Assembly: GCA_905221605.1 (NCBI GenBank)
Contig: CAJNDS010002774.1
Coordinates: 1-64,000 of the forward strand
Origin: Symbiodinium natans
Taxonomy: Eukaryota; Sar; Dinophyceae; Suessiales; Symbiodiniaceae
Reading direction: 5' to 3'
DNA length: 64,000 nt
Part shown: in pieces, positions 34,841 through 46,261 of the stretch
Layout: the number at the start of each line of letters is the position of its first letter
How positions within the stretch are numbered: position 1 is the stretch's first letter
Program-made: the position numbers and the translations under genes
Notes under the pieces: generated by a model
What the model was told of the DNA's origin: nothing
Database searches by the model: none
What the model saw: only the letters and a program-made list of their open reading frames with translations

Positions 34841-34997
34841 TTGCCGGACAGCTCTGACAAACTTCGAGCCATTTGTACCCACTCAAGAGCTCGTGGGGCC
34901 CCACTAATCCAACGCAGTGATGATTCGTCGCAGTTATGGGGCGAAACGAACGACTCCATCTCTGTGATCTTTGGATTGTCTGATGCTGGGTGCAACA
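34841..34997 (-). CDS. Exon candidate upstream of the triplication
   Basis: The minus frame codes NPKITEMESFVSPHNCDESS then LRWISGAPRALEWVQMARSL and ends GGCAA|GTGCAG. This leaves two bases, the phase needed to enter X1 of copy 3. The 5' limit is uncertain; CACCCAG at about 34998 is a possible acceptor. Confidence 0.42.
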
Positions 34998-35747
34998 TGG
35001 GTCTCGAGACCAACTGCGAGCGTATTTCTGGGTTTCTTAGGCTTTGTTAGCTTGCTTTTGTATGTGTTGTTGTCATTGGCTCTTTAGGGGTGGCGGGTAA
35101 TAAACTTCATATCTCCAGCGTTCCTCTGATTGCTGTGATCTGGCAATTCTCTTGCCCAAACGTTCTTTGGAGTACGTAGAAAGGCTGCGGGGCCTCGGTT
35201 CGGAGAAGCCGGTGGCTGTCCGCCGGCCCACGCACCATTTCCTCGACCTGGCGGTCAAGGACACGCTACATCGCATTTCCGGGAAGCGTGGCGCGCGCAC
35301 AGCCTGCTGAAGACGTGCAGCCGCTGGTGGGCGGTTTACCTGCGCACACTGTGCTTCTGGCTTTGGTAGAGGCATTTGGAACTGCTGTTGGGCACACGCG
35401 GGGCAGGGGCCAGCTACTGCACTATTGAAGCACAAAGTAGGTGACATTCGGCCTGCGGGGCATTGCCGACCGCTCGCACCTTACATGGGCGAACGCAGCC
35501 TCCCGCTCTGACGATACCTCTCAAGGCGCTGTTGCACCTGGCGGAGTTGCATGCCCAACCTTGGAGCCCACTTGTGCCCGAACTGCTGCTGCTAAGCTCT
35601 TTCCGTTGCGGCTAGCGCCTTGCAAGTTGCTCCTGAACTCGCAATACATCGAGGCCCAGACCACGATGCGCAAAAACTGCTTACAATGTCAAATGTGCAA
35701 AAATCCAAGCTAACGCTCGGCAGCTTGAGCCAGGATGGCAGAACATG

Positions 35748-36229
35748 CGCGATGGACCTTGTATTTGGCTCCCTCCGGGAGATTGCAGAGCAATGCGGCG
35801 CCACTTTCCCACAGCACTCGCAGAAGGCGCTGCACTCACAAAGCTTGTTTGATATGCTAAATTTTGGGGGCTGGCTTCGTTTGATCCGAGGCCACTTCGC
35901 GTCCTCTCCGAGGCATGCAAAGAGCAGCAGAAGCTCAGGACAAGAAACTCCCAGCTACTCACCCCCTCGCGAGGCCGTTAGCATTCACGGATCTGTTTAA
36001 GAGATACAGGGGCGGGGCGAGAGACAAAGGGCTGGCCAGGCCACTTGGCGCTAAGCTAACGCTCCGCGCTTGAACCAAACACGGCGCAAGGGCAAGCCTG
36101 CTCACAAAGCAAGCGTGTGCAGAAATTCAATCTTTTGAACATGAACCGGGGCTTATGATTTGCTGAGGCTCAGATGGGATCACAATTTGCTCATTTCTGT
36201 CCCCGCATCGCTGTTTCGTTCTAGGCAGA
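35748..36229. repeat. Duplicated segment, copy 2 (split)
   Basis: 35748-35815 and 36056-36229 match 32284-32533. The 240 bp between them are absent from copy 1. On the minus strand, 35829-35758 is a 24-codon exon candidate (RLLRVLWESGAALLCNLPEG then AKYK) after GTGCAG, with the same AAG|GTCCAT donor as copy 1. Confidence 0.85.
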
Positions 36230-36302
36230 GCATTCAAGCACGTATAATCGGCGTGTTGAAGGGGGTTTTCGGTGGCCTGGGGGAGGCCGCTGATGTTCCC
36301 TT

Positions 36303-37276
36303 TCACGGCCCCCAAATGGCTTCCCAAGCCAAAAACGCGTGTTTACAGCGTTTTGATAAGACTTTCGAAAGCAAAAACGTATGCTGTGCTTCCATGCTAT
36401 CAATTGCTTCTACTGGCTGCATGACAGTGCTCAAGTACCAAGGCTTGTCTGCACCAATCATACTGACCCCCAAGCTCCCGACAACGGGGCAACGAGGCCC
36501 AGCAGTCCACGGAGCACAGGCGCGCCACAAGCGCGGGCGCCTTAAGATCTCCGTGTTTTAAGTCTTGAGAGGCCTCCCTCTCTTGCTTCCAGCGCACGGG
36601 GCCCCGGAAGGCGTGTTCCACCGAGCTTGTTGGTGTGAAACACATGCCCGGGCGGTGTGGAGCATCTCTCACCCAAGCATCTCTAACTCCCAAACCCCGA
36701 GATTTTCACGCAGTCAGAGAGCCTTAAGATCACAAGGCTATGAAAGTTGGATCATTCCGATGTGGCTGCAGTGCCCTTGAGCTGCAGCCTGGGCGCAGGC
36801 AGCCACCACCTGGCGAGTCTCTTCATGTCAGTTCCCAGGTGCTTCTTGGCTCCGAAACGACCCCTTGTCCCGCCGCCTCGGCAGCACCGCGCTGCGCAGG
36901 CGCGGAGCCGGTGCCCAACAGCCGTCGCAAGGGCCCCCAAAGCGAGGAGGGAAAAGCACCTGCTCCGGAGGCTCGCGTGCCTTTCCTTCCAGCGCACACA
37001 TTATGCTACTTCATTCAGAAGAACTACAACATCCCATAAACGTAGTGTCTTTGGCTGGAGTGGCCTTCAAAAAGTCAAAGACAAGGCACGTGCTATTGCC
37101 GCACTTCCCTCCCACATCCTCCCACGGCCTACCAGGCCCTCATCAGCTGCTTGCTCCCGGGTGCATGCGTAATCCTGGGCGTTGAGAAGTTCACGCTTCA
37201 GGGCGGTTCGGTTTCCGGACTGCCGGCATGGCAACGACCTGAGCCTTCTGCACTGGCCACGGCTGTTTGCTACCAA
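36303..37276 (-). CDS. Upstream exon candidates of the same minus-strand gene
   Basis: Minus patches lie at about 37185-37075 (RELLNAQDYACTREQAADEG, then LVGRGRMWEGSAAIARA), about 36950-36760 and about 36560-36405 (LKAPALVARLCSVDCWASLP, then RCRELGGQYDWCRQALVLEH, with donor CA|GTAGAA). A rival minus frame covers 36530-36303. No domain recognised. Assignment to the triplication gene rests on order and strand only. Confidence 0.35.
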
Positions 37277-37689
37277 GTGTCATCCGCTGGAGGCTTTTGA
37301 AGTCTTCCCGGAGTCTTGGCTGGAGGCGCAATATTTTCCTGCAGGAAGCAAAAAAATGAGCCGATCGACCCGCCCAACCGCATCCAGAGCTGTAGAGCCC
37401 CTGCCAAAATCAGAAGGGCAACTGACAAAACAAAACCATAATCATCCTAACCGTGAGAGAGAATTCCATTCTACAGACTATTGAAAACAATAATAACAAG
37501 AGCGAAAAACAAACAACCATTCTACAAGAACTAACAACCAAGATCGAGCGACAAACGCTCGGTCCCTCCCTGGGCCTTCGCGCCGCGCCGCGCACGGAGC
37601 CGCCGCAGGAAGCCCCTCAGGGGCTCCTGGGCCTCTGCGCGATAAGGGTTTCCAACGGCTTCAGGAAACTTGAAACAATAGGGGTTTGA

Positions 37690-37795
37690 GGGTATTACAG
37701 CTCCAGGGTTTAGGGCTCCAGGAGGTTGACGTTGAAGGACTTAGAGTTTGAGGGTTTGAGGGTTTGAGAGGGTGAGGCGTAGGTTTAGGGCTTAT
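37690..37795 (+). repeat. Telomere-like GGGTTTGAGGGTTT tract
   Basis: Degenerate TTTAGGG and TTTGAGGG units, mixed with unique sequence. Confidence 0.75.
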
Positions 37796-38147
37796 GGGAG
37801 TCACAGTTGCGGCTTGGGGGTGCAACGAACTTTTTGCATTAAGATTACACATGCCTCAGAGTTTTCGAAGTTCCACTAACTGGCAGGGTCTGGGGATCAG
37901 AGGGTTGTCTTTGGTTTTGCAGGGAGCCTTGAGCAGGGCTGCCTTTCCCTTCGAAGGCTCTGTCATGGTGGAAGATGTTTAAGGACTGCAATGGACGCGA
38001 GAGGGGCCATAAGGCTAGCGCCTCATATGTTGAAGGAGACTAGCTGTGCCATTGACAATCAGAACCCAGTGCTCAGTGCAATAACTATGTGTCAAAACAA
38101 ACCAGGAGTTGAGAGCACGAGAAGCTGTTGATCGGATGCCTTTGTAA

Positions 38148-38856
38148 TTGGAAGCATTCAAGACATGTTCGTGTGCAGGATACGTGTGGCACTTCGTGCT
38201 GTCTTTACAGCTCTACGTAGACGTAGTCAGTGCGCAGCCCCACATCCTCAATGATCCCAACTTTGATGCCTGTGGTCGTGAAAGGATCTGCGCTGCTTGC
38301 CGTAGTGGCAGCAAGACCTGTGAGGGCACGTTGCTTGACAGATCCGCCCGCATCAACAAACAAACCCGCGAAATCTGTCAAGACGCCTACAGAGTTCGCA
38401 GCGCACCCACAATCCTACAGCTTGCCGGAAAGCATCCGGTGGTTCGGGAGTTGGAACCACCCAGCACCGCCTCATCTGCACTCGTGGTTGGCCGTGAGAG
38501 CTCTGTCGTAATCCTGGTGCCCAGTTGTGGGCGGAAGTCGACTCCCCCGAAGCCTCCCCCAGACCTTCTCCATGAAAACCGGTGGAGATTTTTACTGCTT
38601 TCAGCGCCTATGTTACATGCACCTCTGTGGAGTCATATGATGTCTCTGAGGTTGGCCAAGACGGTGCCATTTCTGAAAGCCCGGCGAGCTCCGTTTTTGG
38701 CTCCTGTGCAGCTTCTGAAACGTCGCAGAGAGCTCTGCGAGGTCTGCTGCGGGCACCTGGGAGAGCCCACGGTGGCTTTCAGAAAACTCTCCCAGTAGAG
38801 GACCCGAAAGGCGATGTGCATAGACAACTCAACCATTGCGGGATGCCACGTAAGGC
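38148..38856 (+). CDS. Candidate plus-strand gene with signal-like start
   Basis: The plus frame from a Met at 38148 has a hydrophobic stretch (GYVWHFVLSLQLYVDVVSA) that could be a signal peptide, then a Cys-containing region (DACGRERICAACRSGSKTCE). A second plus frame, open 38576-38856, is strongly protein-like (TAFSAYVTCTSVESYDVSEV, then GQDGAISESPASSVFG) and ends at C|GTAAGG, a good donor. An intron near 38560 would be needed to join them. Head-to-head with the minus-strand gene to its left. Function unknown. Confidence 0.33.
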
Positions 38857-39569
38857 CACCTTAAACGCATGGCCGTGGAATCAAGAACGGAAGGTCTCAC
38901 AGAAGGACGACAAAGGACCGACGTGCACCCGCCTGCACGTCCTCGTCGGCAGCTGCCCCTGCAGACTCCTATACCAGGAGGCAAGCCCATGGTGGCATCA
39001 GGGTCACCGGGAACTCATCTGTTGCAGTCGTGGTGGGGGTGGTCACGCAAAGCGATTCTAAAGCTATACTATCCTACAACGTCAAGCGATTTAAAGAGGA
39101 TTTTCTCTCACTCTCTTCCTCTCCTTCTTGTTCTAGATTCTCTTCTTCTTCTTCTACACAGCGAAGACACCCCCCCCCCCCCGAAGAGATTCTCTCTCTC
39201 TCTCTCTCTCTCTATACATATGTTTTTCATTCGTTTACCGGGCATAGGGGTTCAGCGCGCCAGGCAGCACCGAAATAAAAGCGATTCATCCTGGCAAGGA
39301 AGGGGGCTAGGTCCGTACAGTCCGCAAGGGGCCTGCTTAATATACACGGCAAACATGGGGGCCTGGAGTGAAGCCGGGCGTGTGAATCGGAGCATGCTGC
39401 TTGGTCGTTTCCACCTCTTTTGTTCTTTCTTTCTTTCTTTCCTTCTTTCCTTGTTTTAGGTTTTCTTTCTTGCTTTGTTTCTTTCTTTCTGGCTTGTTGC
39501 TATTTTTTCGTGGATTCGCCGAGCTCCTCTCCCTGTCTCTCTCTGTTCCCCCCTCCCTCTCTGTCTTTT

Positions 39570-39570
<1 letters not shown>

Positions 39571-39633
<63 letters not shown>

Positions 39634-40269
39634 CCACACATGACCCCCCCGAAGGGAGGATGCCCCCAGGGGCGCGTGCTGTCCGAGGTCCTGTTTGTGA
39701 GGCTTCCCTTCTCGTGTTGAGAAGGTGCCCGGCACGTTGGCCAAAATCAAGAGGTTGGGGTTCGGTTGTCCACCTATCGCTCCTCCCCCCACTGTCCCGT
39801 TTGTTTCCTGTCTAGGTTCGATCTGATTTCACCCATGCCTACAACTAAATTCCTCCACGACTAGCCTTGCTCCCATCTTTAGTACTGTCTAATCGCTGCT
39901 TGCCCCCTCATGAGTGCGGCGTCTTCTTGCGTCGATGTCTGGTAGTGGACGGGCACGGCGTTGTAGTTCTTCCCCCCCAACTTCATTCCGTCGGCGTCGT
40001 CGAGGTGTGGTCCCTGGTCCCCCTGGTAGTTCCCCTGGTGATGAGTACTCTTCCGTGGGTTCCCGTTCTTCTAGGGAAGGCCATTGGTGGTGGGGTTGGA
40101 GTGTTGTGTGTGTGGTGTCTCTGTCTCTCTCTTTCTTTCTTTCTTTGGGGTATGGGGGAATGACCCCCGCGCAATTGCGCGACCCCGCTCCCGCGCCACT
40201 CAATTAGAACAACCTGCTTCGACCACCTTGGGCCTGCACCCGCGAGTGTCCTCCTCCAGGAGGTTCGCA

Positions 40270-40310
<41 letters not shown>
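39571..40310 (-). mobile_element. (AG)n-flanked element, copy 2 (short)
   Basis: On the minus strand it opens at the (AG)n tract 40310-40270 and carries only the C-terminal part of the gag-like ORF. After the stop it repeats the GGGCAAGCAGCGATTAG motif, and it ends with hairpin motifs (GCGCCCCTGGGGGC, CCCTTCGGGG) at about 39680-39645 before the (AG)n tract 39631-39571. It is about 1.2 kb shorter than copy 1, an internal or 5' deletion relative to it. Confidence 0.55.
39889..40203 (-). pseudogene. Truncated gag-like ORF, C-terminal part
   Basis: The last 25 or so residues (a TEEYSS motif and the RRRRTHEGASSD terminus) match the ORF at 29427. The upstream portion is unrelated or highly diverged. 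Read as a fragment of the element ORF. Confidence 0.5.
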
Positions 40311-40313
<3 letters not shown>

Positions 40314-40671
40314 CAGCAATGCATAAAGGACTTGAGTGACTGTTTGTCATCGCAAAGACCCCTAAGATGCTTCCCTTTGTTCAGATGTGCACACAGGTCA
40401 AAGCGTCGCCTCACCCGGCAGCGAGGGCCTTGCCAGCTCACGTCTGGAGTCTAGGTTGGCTTCTTTGTCTCGACCCATTCAGTCACCCAGGACCCATCGC
40501 ACGCCAATGCCCAAGACGCCGAATCTGTCTCCGAGACTCTCTGCATTTGACGGCCGGTTTCAAGATCCAAGCGGATTTAGCCGCTGCAGGCCTCTCCGCG
40601 AGAATTCGTCGGAGCTGTGTCCAGCATGTTTCGGGGACGGCTCCTGGATCCACGGCCATGTGGCAAGTATT

Positions 40672-42729
40672 TCATTCAGTCTGCTCCTGTTCAAGCTGGG
40701 CTCGGGAACTTCTGAGAAAGTATCGAAGCATGTTGAGGTTGCTTCGAGCCATGGCGCTATTCTTGGCGGAGGGTGTCTCCCATGTCTCCCAGGCCTGGGG
40801 CCAAGTGCCGCAAGAGTGGCTCCAGCCTTCGGCGGGGAGCTTTGGGAGTTGTGTGGGGGGCGGGGGGAATGCTGTAAAGCTGTGGAGCTTTGGGGAATTG
40901 AGGGAGTTCAAGGTGTTTTGGGTTCTGTTCATTCATGCCTTGTGATTTCGAGCCGGGGAGTAGTCTCCATAAGGAAGACACTAGGGCTCGCAGGGTTCCC
41001 TCGTCTCGCCTGCATGCGATTGGATTTTAGCTTAGGCAGGAAGTGGTCATGTTTGATTACTATGAGGGAAGCTTTTGCGTGCATGTTCCTAGAAATTCCA
41101 ACGACGCTTTCGACCGAGGGAAATGCTGCACTTAAGGGCTTAGGAAGCGCCACGTCGGCCCCGGCAACTTTTTGCCAGCTTCTTGCCACCACCTGTGCCA
41201 GCTGCGGTTGTACCTGAGCTTTTTCCTCAAGCAGAACCTCACCGCACTTGATAGAAAGAAGCCCGAGCAGTCCTTTGCGACTCGTTTCAAAATGCTTGCG
41301 ACGCTTGGCACTGACTCTGACAGCTGGAAGGCAACACCAAGGGATCAAGTGCAAATCATAAACCTTGCTATTTCGCAATTTGGCGTAGCTCCTTCATTCC
41401 AATATTCATACCCCGCTGTACAACATTAGACTCCATTAGACTTTGGAGACCAGCAAACAAAACGGCCGAACTGTTCTGGCAGCTGACGGGTCCCCACCTT
41501 TCCACGTCGGGTATTGAGGGATGCTCATGACCTGCCGGTCGCCGAAAAAATGTGCGACGACCGGCTTTTTGCCTGCATCCCTCAGGAAATCGAGATTTTG
41601 ATAATTCCCCAATTCCCCACATAGGGTGCAAAGAAGCCGGGATAGTTCGCAATATGTCTTGGGAAGCGAGGCTTGATGTGCTGTGATGGTGGCAAAGCCC
41701 AGCTGCTGGCTGAACCATCACTGACAGACTCACGGTAACTCACCGGCTGCTGAAACCCCCATAGGCTGTGTCCTTGTTTCAGCAAGCGTTCCAACTTTGT
41801 AGTTGTAACTGCTCGGCGGGCTTGTCTCTGGCACCCCATCTGCGGGAGCCCTGGCAATGTGGTGGAGGCTGCATCCAGGGAAGAAGCAACCGAAGAACTC
41901 CCAGAATGGGCGATAAATGTCTCGGCAAATGCTTCTCATCAGGCCGAGACCCTTCCCTGACAGCCTGGGACCCTCCCACCGGCCAGGGCCTGGAAACTAC
42001 TGAAGCAAATGTATCTGTACAGCAAGGCCCCCCCAAGTGCAGTTAAGTGCAGTCCTCGGGTGCTTTGAGGCTTTTGCGGCGTTGGGCATGTGGAGGGGGC
42101 TTGTCCTTCGCGGCCTCTAGGATGCCGATTGCAGCTGTCTAAGACTCCACCAACATATGAAGTAGGGTTTATATTGCTTGTATCCCCAAAAGGACACCCA
42201 ACATATACACTCATCAATTTTAAACAGAAACCCTATATACACTCACCAATAACAGTGAGATGAATCCTGCTTCATATGGTTCAAGGCTTCTTCCGTTACT
42301 TTGGAATCATAGCCAGCTGTGATCGGCTCGCCATGACCTAACTCGCTGTCCTGGGCTGGACGAATGCGACTGACTGGGGGATCGTACTCTGGATGAGGTT
42401 CGTCTAGAGACTCCGGACAGCCATAAACATGGGGGTTTAAATCAGGAACCCCTGATACCAGTCCCTTAAATAATAGGAAAGGACCCCAAGAAGGTACCCC
42501 GAAAATCGTAAACCCCCAATTTGCCGATTCGTTTTTTGCAGCCCTCAAACGGAGAGAAGCTTTGCACAAGCTGTGTAGAATTGCTCGGCCGCAGTTGCTG
42601 GACGTTTGCCTGTTCTAGGAAGCGGTGCTTGGACTTTTTGACCTTGGCATGGGCAGGAGGCATGGGCAGGGACAACAGCAGCAGGATTTCAAGTAGTGGC
42701 AGGCGGAAGTATAGCGAAAGCGGAATCAT
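40672..42729 (-). CDS. Candidate multi-exon gene for a secreted protein
   Basis: The start is taken at a Met at 42729, which opens a typical signal peptide (RLPLLEILLLLSLPMPPAHA, possible cleavage after AHA) followed by KVKKSKHRFLEQANVQQLRP. Minus patches continue at about 42440-42243 (ESLDEPHPEYDPPVSRIRPA), about 41939-41730, 41680-41368 (GMNIGMKELRQIAK before a stop), about 41270-40929 (EVLLEEKAQVQPQLAQVVAR) and about 40830-40672 (SNLNMLRYFLRSSRAQLEQE). Some may belong to a second gene after the stop at 41368. No domain recognised. Confidence 0.42.
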
Positions 42730-43203
42730 ACAGGATGTGTCCTGGCCCTTGCTCTGTTTAAAGCAGTGGGAAATACTAAGGTAGCAATATGAGCAGCAGC
42801 CGCAGTAGCAGGAGCGACAGACCTTCAAAGTGCTGATGTCAGAAACAGAGCCAGTGTGGAGGTACGTTACGTGGGAGCCTTGACCTGAAAAGATGAGGGG
42901 GGTGGGGGGAGGGGGGGTTCGGGTTTCAGGGTCTAGGGTTCAAGGATTTGAGCATTTCAACAGGGTTTAAACACTCGGATCCTGTGTTTGAGAGAGGCCT
43001 GTATCTCTACAAGCAAACACCGCCACACAAGTCTGGACCCGGATGAGTGCGAATTTCTGCAGTCTCCCGAGCATTGAATATGTTTTTGACAGGAAAAAGG
43101 TATTGTCCAGCTTCTGTGTTTCTTGGAGGAAGGGTCTTTGAAGGGGCTAGGTGAAAGGTGGTGCTGAGTGGTTAATACTTGCAGCATTTTTTCACACTTG
43201 CAC

Positions 43204-43581
43204 TCAATGTCTATGTAGGAGTCGTCTGAGCAGTAGCAGAAGCTGCAATACAAGCAGGAGCGTAGCAGTAGCAGTTGCGGTTGGTGATGCTGCTAAGGGA
43301 GAGGGCGTGTGAGCATCTGCGAGAGTAGGAACGACCTGGGAAGACGCGGCCAAGGTCCAGCAACCGACTGCGAGACAAGTCGACTTCGACATCCCAAGCC
43401 ATGCCCATGAAGCCATGTTAACAGCTAACAGTACAGTAGTTGCTGTAAACAATCGTTTCAGCATTGGCCCAGGGTGTCTCAGCCGAGATAGTGGACTGGA
43501 ACAGCCGAAGGCAGGTTGTGAGCCAGGTGTTCCCAACTCTGCAGGGCTGTTCTGCCTTTCCGACAGCTGGTTCGGATTCAT
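43204..43581 (-). CDS. Candidate membrane or secreted N-terminus, unknown
   Basis: The minus frame contains MLKRLFTATTVLLAVNMASW, a signal-anchor-like segment, then SSQVVPTLADAHTPSPLAAS. It overlaps a 319-codon plus frame (43415-44374) that looks less like protein. Weak. Confidence 0.3.
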   Translation of the reverse strand: MNPNQLSERQNSPAELGTPGSQPAFGCSSPLSRLRHPGPMLKRLFTATTVLLAVNMASWAWLGMSKSTCLAVGCWTLAASSQVVPTLADAHTPSPLAASPTATATATLLLVLQLLLLLRRLLHRH

Positions 43582-44985
43582 CAGGGCACAGCGGAGAAGC
43601 TCCAGTATGTGTAGATATCTACAGCACCTAAATGTAGTACTCCTTCGAATTCAAGCTTCTCTGCACGCAGCCCCGAAGCCCCTGGACACTGAAGAAAGGC
43701 TAATGTGCAAAGGACCTATGGGAAACCTACTTCCTGCAAACGTGAGCTCGGTGAGGCAGCCTTTGGGGCCCCATCGGCCCCCTGCACCATGCTCTTCAGA
43801 TCCGTTCCTGCTTTTTATGTTTCTTCGTTCGGATACCCGATGGCTGGTAATGCTGGGTAGGGAAGGGCTCAGGGTGAGTGGCGAGTTGCTTCGGCCTGCC
43901 CTGGTTTCCCCAATTTCAGGACGGAGCTTCATAGCAAAGCGCAGCTGTGTCGGTCAGCTCACCCCGAGAACGACAAACTTTGCCTACATCCCAATTAACA
44001 TGAAGCCTCGGCTGCGGCTGTGGAGACGCCTGCACCCTGCAGAGGCGCAGCGTCATTCCTGGAGCAGCGAGTTCGCTCGTGCTCGGAGATTGCGGATTCT
44101 GAGTAAAGTGGGGGCTTACGGAATTAGGGGTACCTTATTGGGGTCCTTATTACACGGGAACCCTACTGTTTGGGGTTCCATTTTTAGGGGCCCTTATTTT
44201 CACACACCCCCCCCCTCCAACCGTTACAGGGTGCCATCGCGAGATTCTTCCAAGATGGGGTCATTTTTGGGGCTCCGCAAATGTGCCACCTCAGCTGAAT
44301 GTACTCACCTTTGCAGAATGATCGACCCACATCCAAACTCATTTCAGGGGTTGTGGACGATGTGGCCCCAGTGAACTCCCCACCACACGACAAGCAAGAA
44401 TGAAGGCAAGCAATCGTAGCAAGCGATGCTACATCGTACTATGAACATTTAATGTGTGTGTTTGTCTGGGTTTGGGCTTGCGTTTGTTTTGTGTGTGTGT
44501 GTGTGTGCGCTTCTTGAGAATATAGCAGCCTCACTCATGTGTGCATATATACATATATATATATACAATATGATAAAAACATTTCTAACTACATAACTGT
44601 AGAAGCATATAGCCTTCATACATGTAACACAAGTGTGTATGAGATATGGATAGCTATCGCCGGGGCGCGCACACAGAGACATGAAGCAACTCGGGGCCCG
44701 GCAGTCCCAGGCATGGCCGTTGAGCGCGGCGTGGAGTTGGCTGCTGAGCTGGCTGTTGGCCATTTCGAGGTGGACGACCTCGGGCGCTTTGAAGGTACCT
44801 GTACCACCTTTCCGTATTCTTTTGTCGGGGCGCAGAAGGTCTAGAAAAGAAGGCTCTGGGAGGGGCCGGGAGGAGGAGGGTGTGCCTCTTGCACTTGATT
44901 GAGGGTAGACTGTGAAGATTCTGGAGAACCTCCAAACCTCGGCTGTGTCACCGCTGCTCTGAGCATCCGCGCACGTTCCTCGAGG

Positions 44986-45664
44986 CTAGCAATTCGGGCC
45001 GCTGAACCTGGGACTCCCGGAATGAAAGGTGAAAGGAGCATTCAGGTTGAGGGTCGGCCGGTTGGTTTCTTTGTGAAGATATCCATGGTTCAAAATCTTA
45101 AGATCAGATTGTCGGAATGCCATCCCGTTGGTAGGCTCTCCTGTTGGGCTGGACTTAAACGCCTGGTCTGCCTGCCGGTTGTCGCAGGAGTGGGCTGTGG
45201 TATTCGTACGCAGCAGATCTCCACAATCTCTAGCTGTGAAAGGCGTGGGCTGCAATTGTACGATAAGAGCTTTCTCTGGATCTGTTGGTCCACGCCCATG
45301 AATCCAGGATGCTCCAGGGGTGAAGCAGCAGCGCAAACTTTCATGAAAGCTGCTCCATGCGGCCAGGTCACTCATGGCTTGATCCTCGGCAGCTTGATTG
45401 TTTTGAAACGAGGTCATGCCTTAAGGATCCCCCGCTGTTGAGCGAACACAACAACATTACAGTACCAAGGCATACGAATAGACATGGCCACATCAGTCCT
45501 AGACTAGACCTCACAGACTCATCACACCTTAGCCACTTCTTGCCTGGTAGAACTCCAGGTTCAAGGCGAATCGAACGTGCAAGTGCAGAGCAGAGGGCAT
45601 CGCAATGGTACGACAAAAGCTTAGGGTTGAAGGAAGCCTCATGCTGTTTCACGTTGCACCGCAC
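44986..45664 (-). CDS. Two overlapping minus frames, unknown, possibly one gene
   Basis: Frame 45664-45368 (ASFNPKLLSYHCDALCSALA, then SIRLEPGVLPGKKWLRCDES) overlaps frame 45417-44986 (AMSDLAAWSSFHESLRCCFT, then GYLHKETNRPTLNLNAPFTF). Both are convincing in composition, and the switch between them could be an intron or a frameshift. Several pieces have the look of a mobile-element ORF, but no catalytic motif is present and I assign no function. Confidence 0.42.
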
Positions 45665-45830
45665 AGTGGCAAGACATGTGGCCGAATCCGAACTGGACCC
45701 AAGCTAGACCGGACTAAATACCCCAACCAGAAACACCGTGGAGCCCTGATGTGGGCAGTGACAATGGCATCTCCAGGACTGCGTTCTATATAGGCTGTAG
45801 CCTATAGCTATCATGAGCCCCACTCCAGGC

Positions 45831-46201
45831 TTAACCTTGGGGATGAACCCAAAACGGAGAGACAAAAACAAACAAGATCGAGTGCTCGGCCACTAAACCC
45901 GAAAGGTTCCATGGCCACCCAGCGGCCATGAGCCAGCGCATCATGTCCGCATCCGGTGGCAGGCAGGAGTAGGCCACAGGCAGGCCATGGAGCTCCTTGT
46001 CAGGAAGGGGCAGGAGGGGCGGAGGGGGGGAGGGGGGCAAACCTGGGGGTTTATGACGGTTCACGGCTCGGCTTCGGGTTTTTTGGTGGCTTCAAACTGT
46101 CAGAGGCTGCTTGGTGGGCTTGCAGGGCTTGAAGACTCTCTTCACAAGTCCTATGTCTATGATAACGACCTTGGCGCAGAACACTCGACACCCGACCCAA
46201 A

Positions 46202-46261
<60 letters not shown>

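Noticed and set aside
40600-40660. CPACFGDG motif on the plus strand, reminiscent of KDZ transposase
   Set aside because: Only one short motif with no other transposase signature. The minus strand has better exon candidates here.
43415-44374. 319-codon plus-strand ORF
   Set aside because: Long but with Ser/Arg/Leu composition typical of chance openness. It runs through the dispersed GGGGTACC element and a C run, and overlaps a more natural minus-strand frame.
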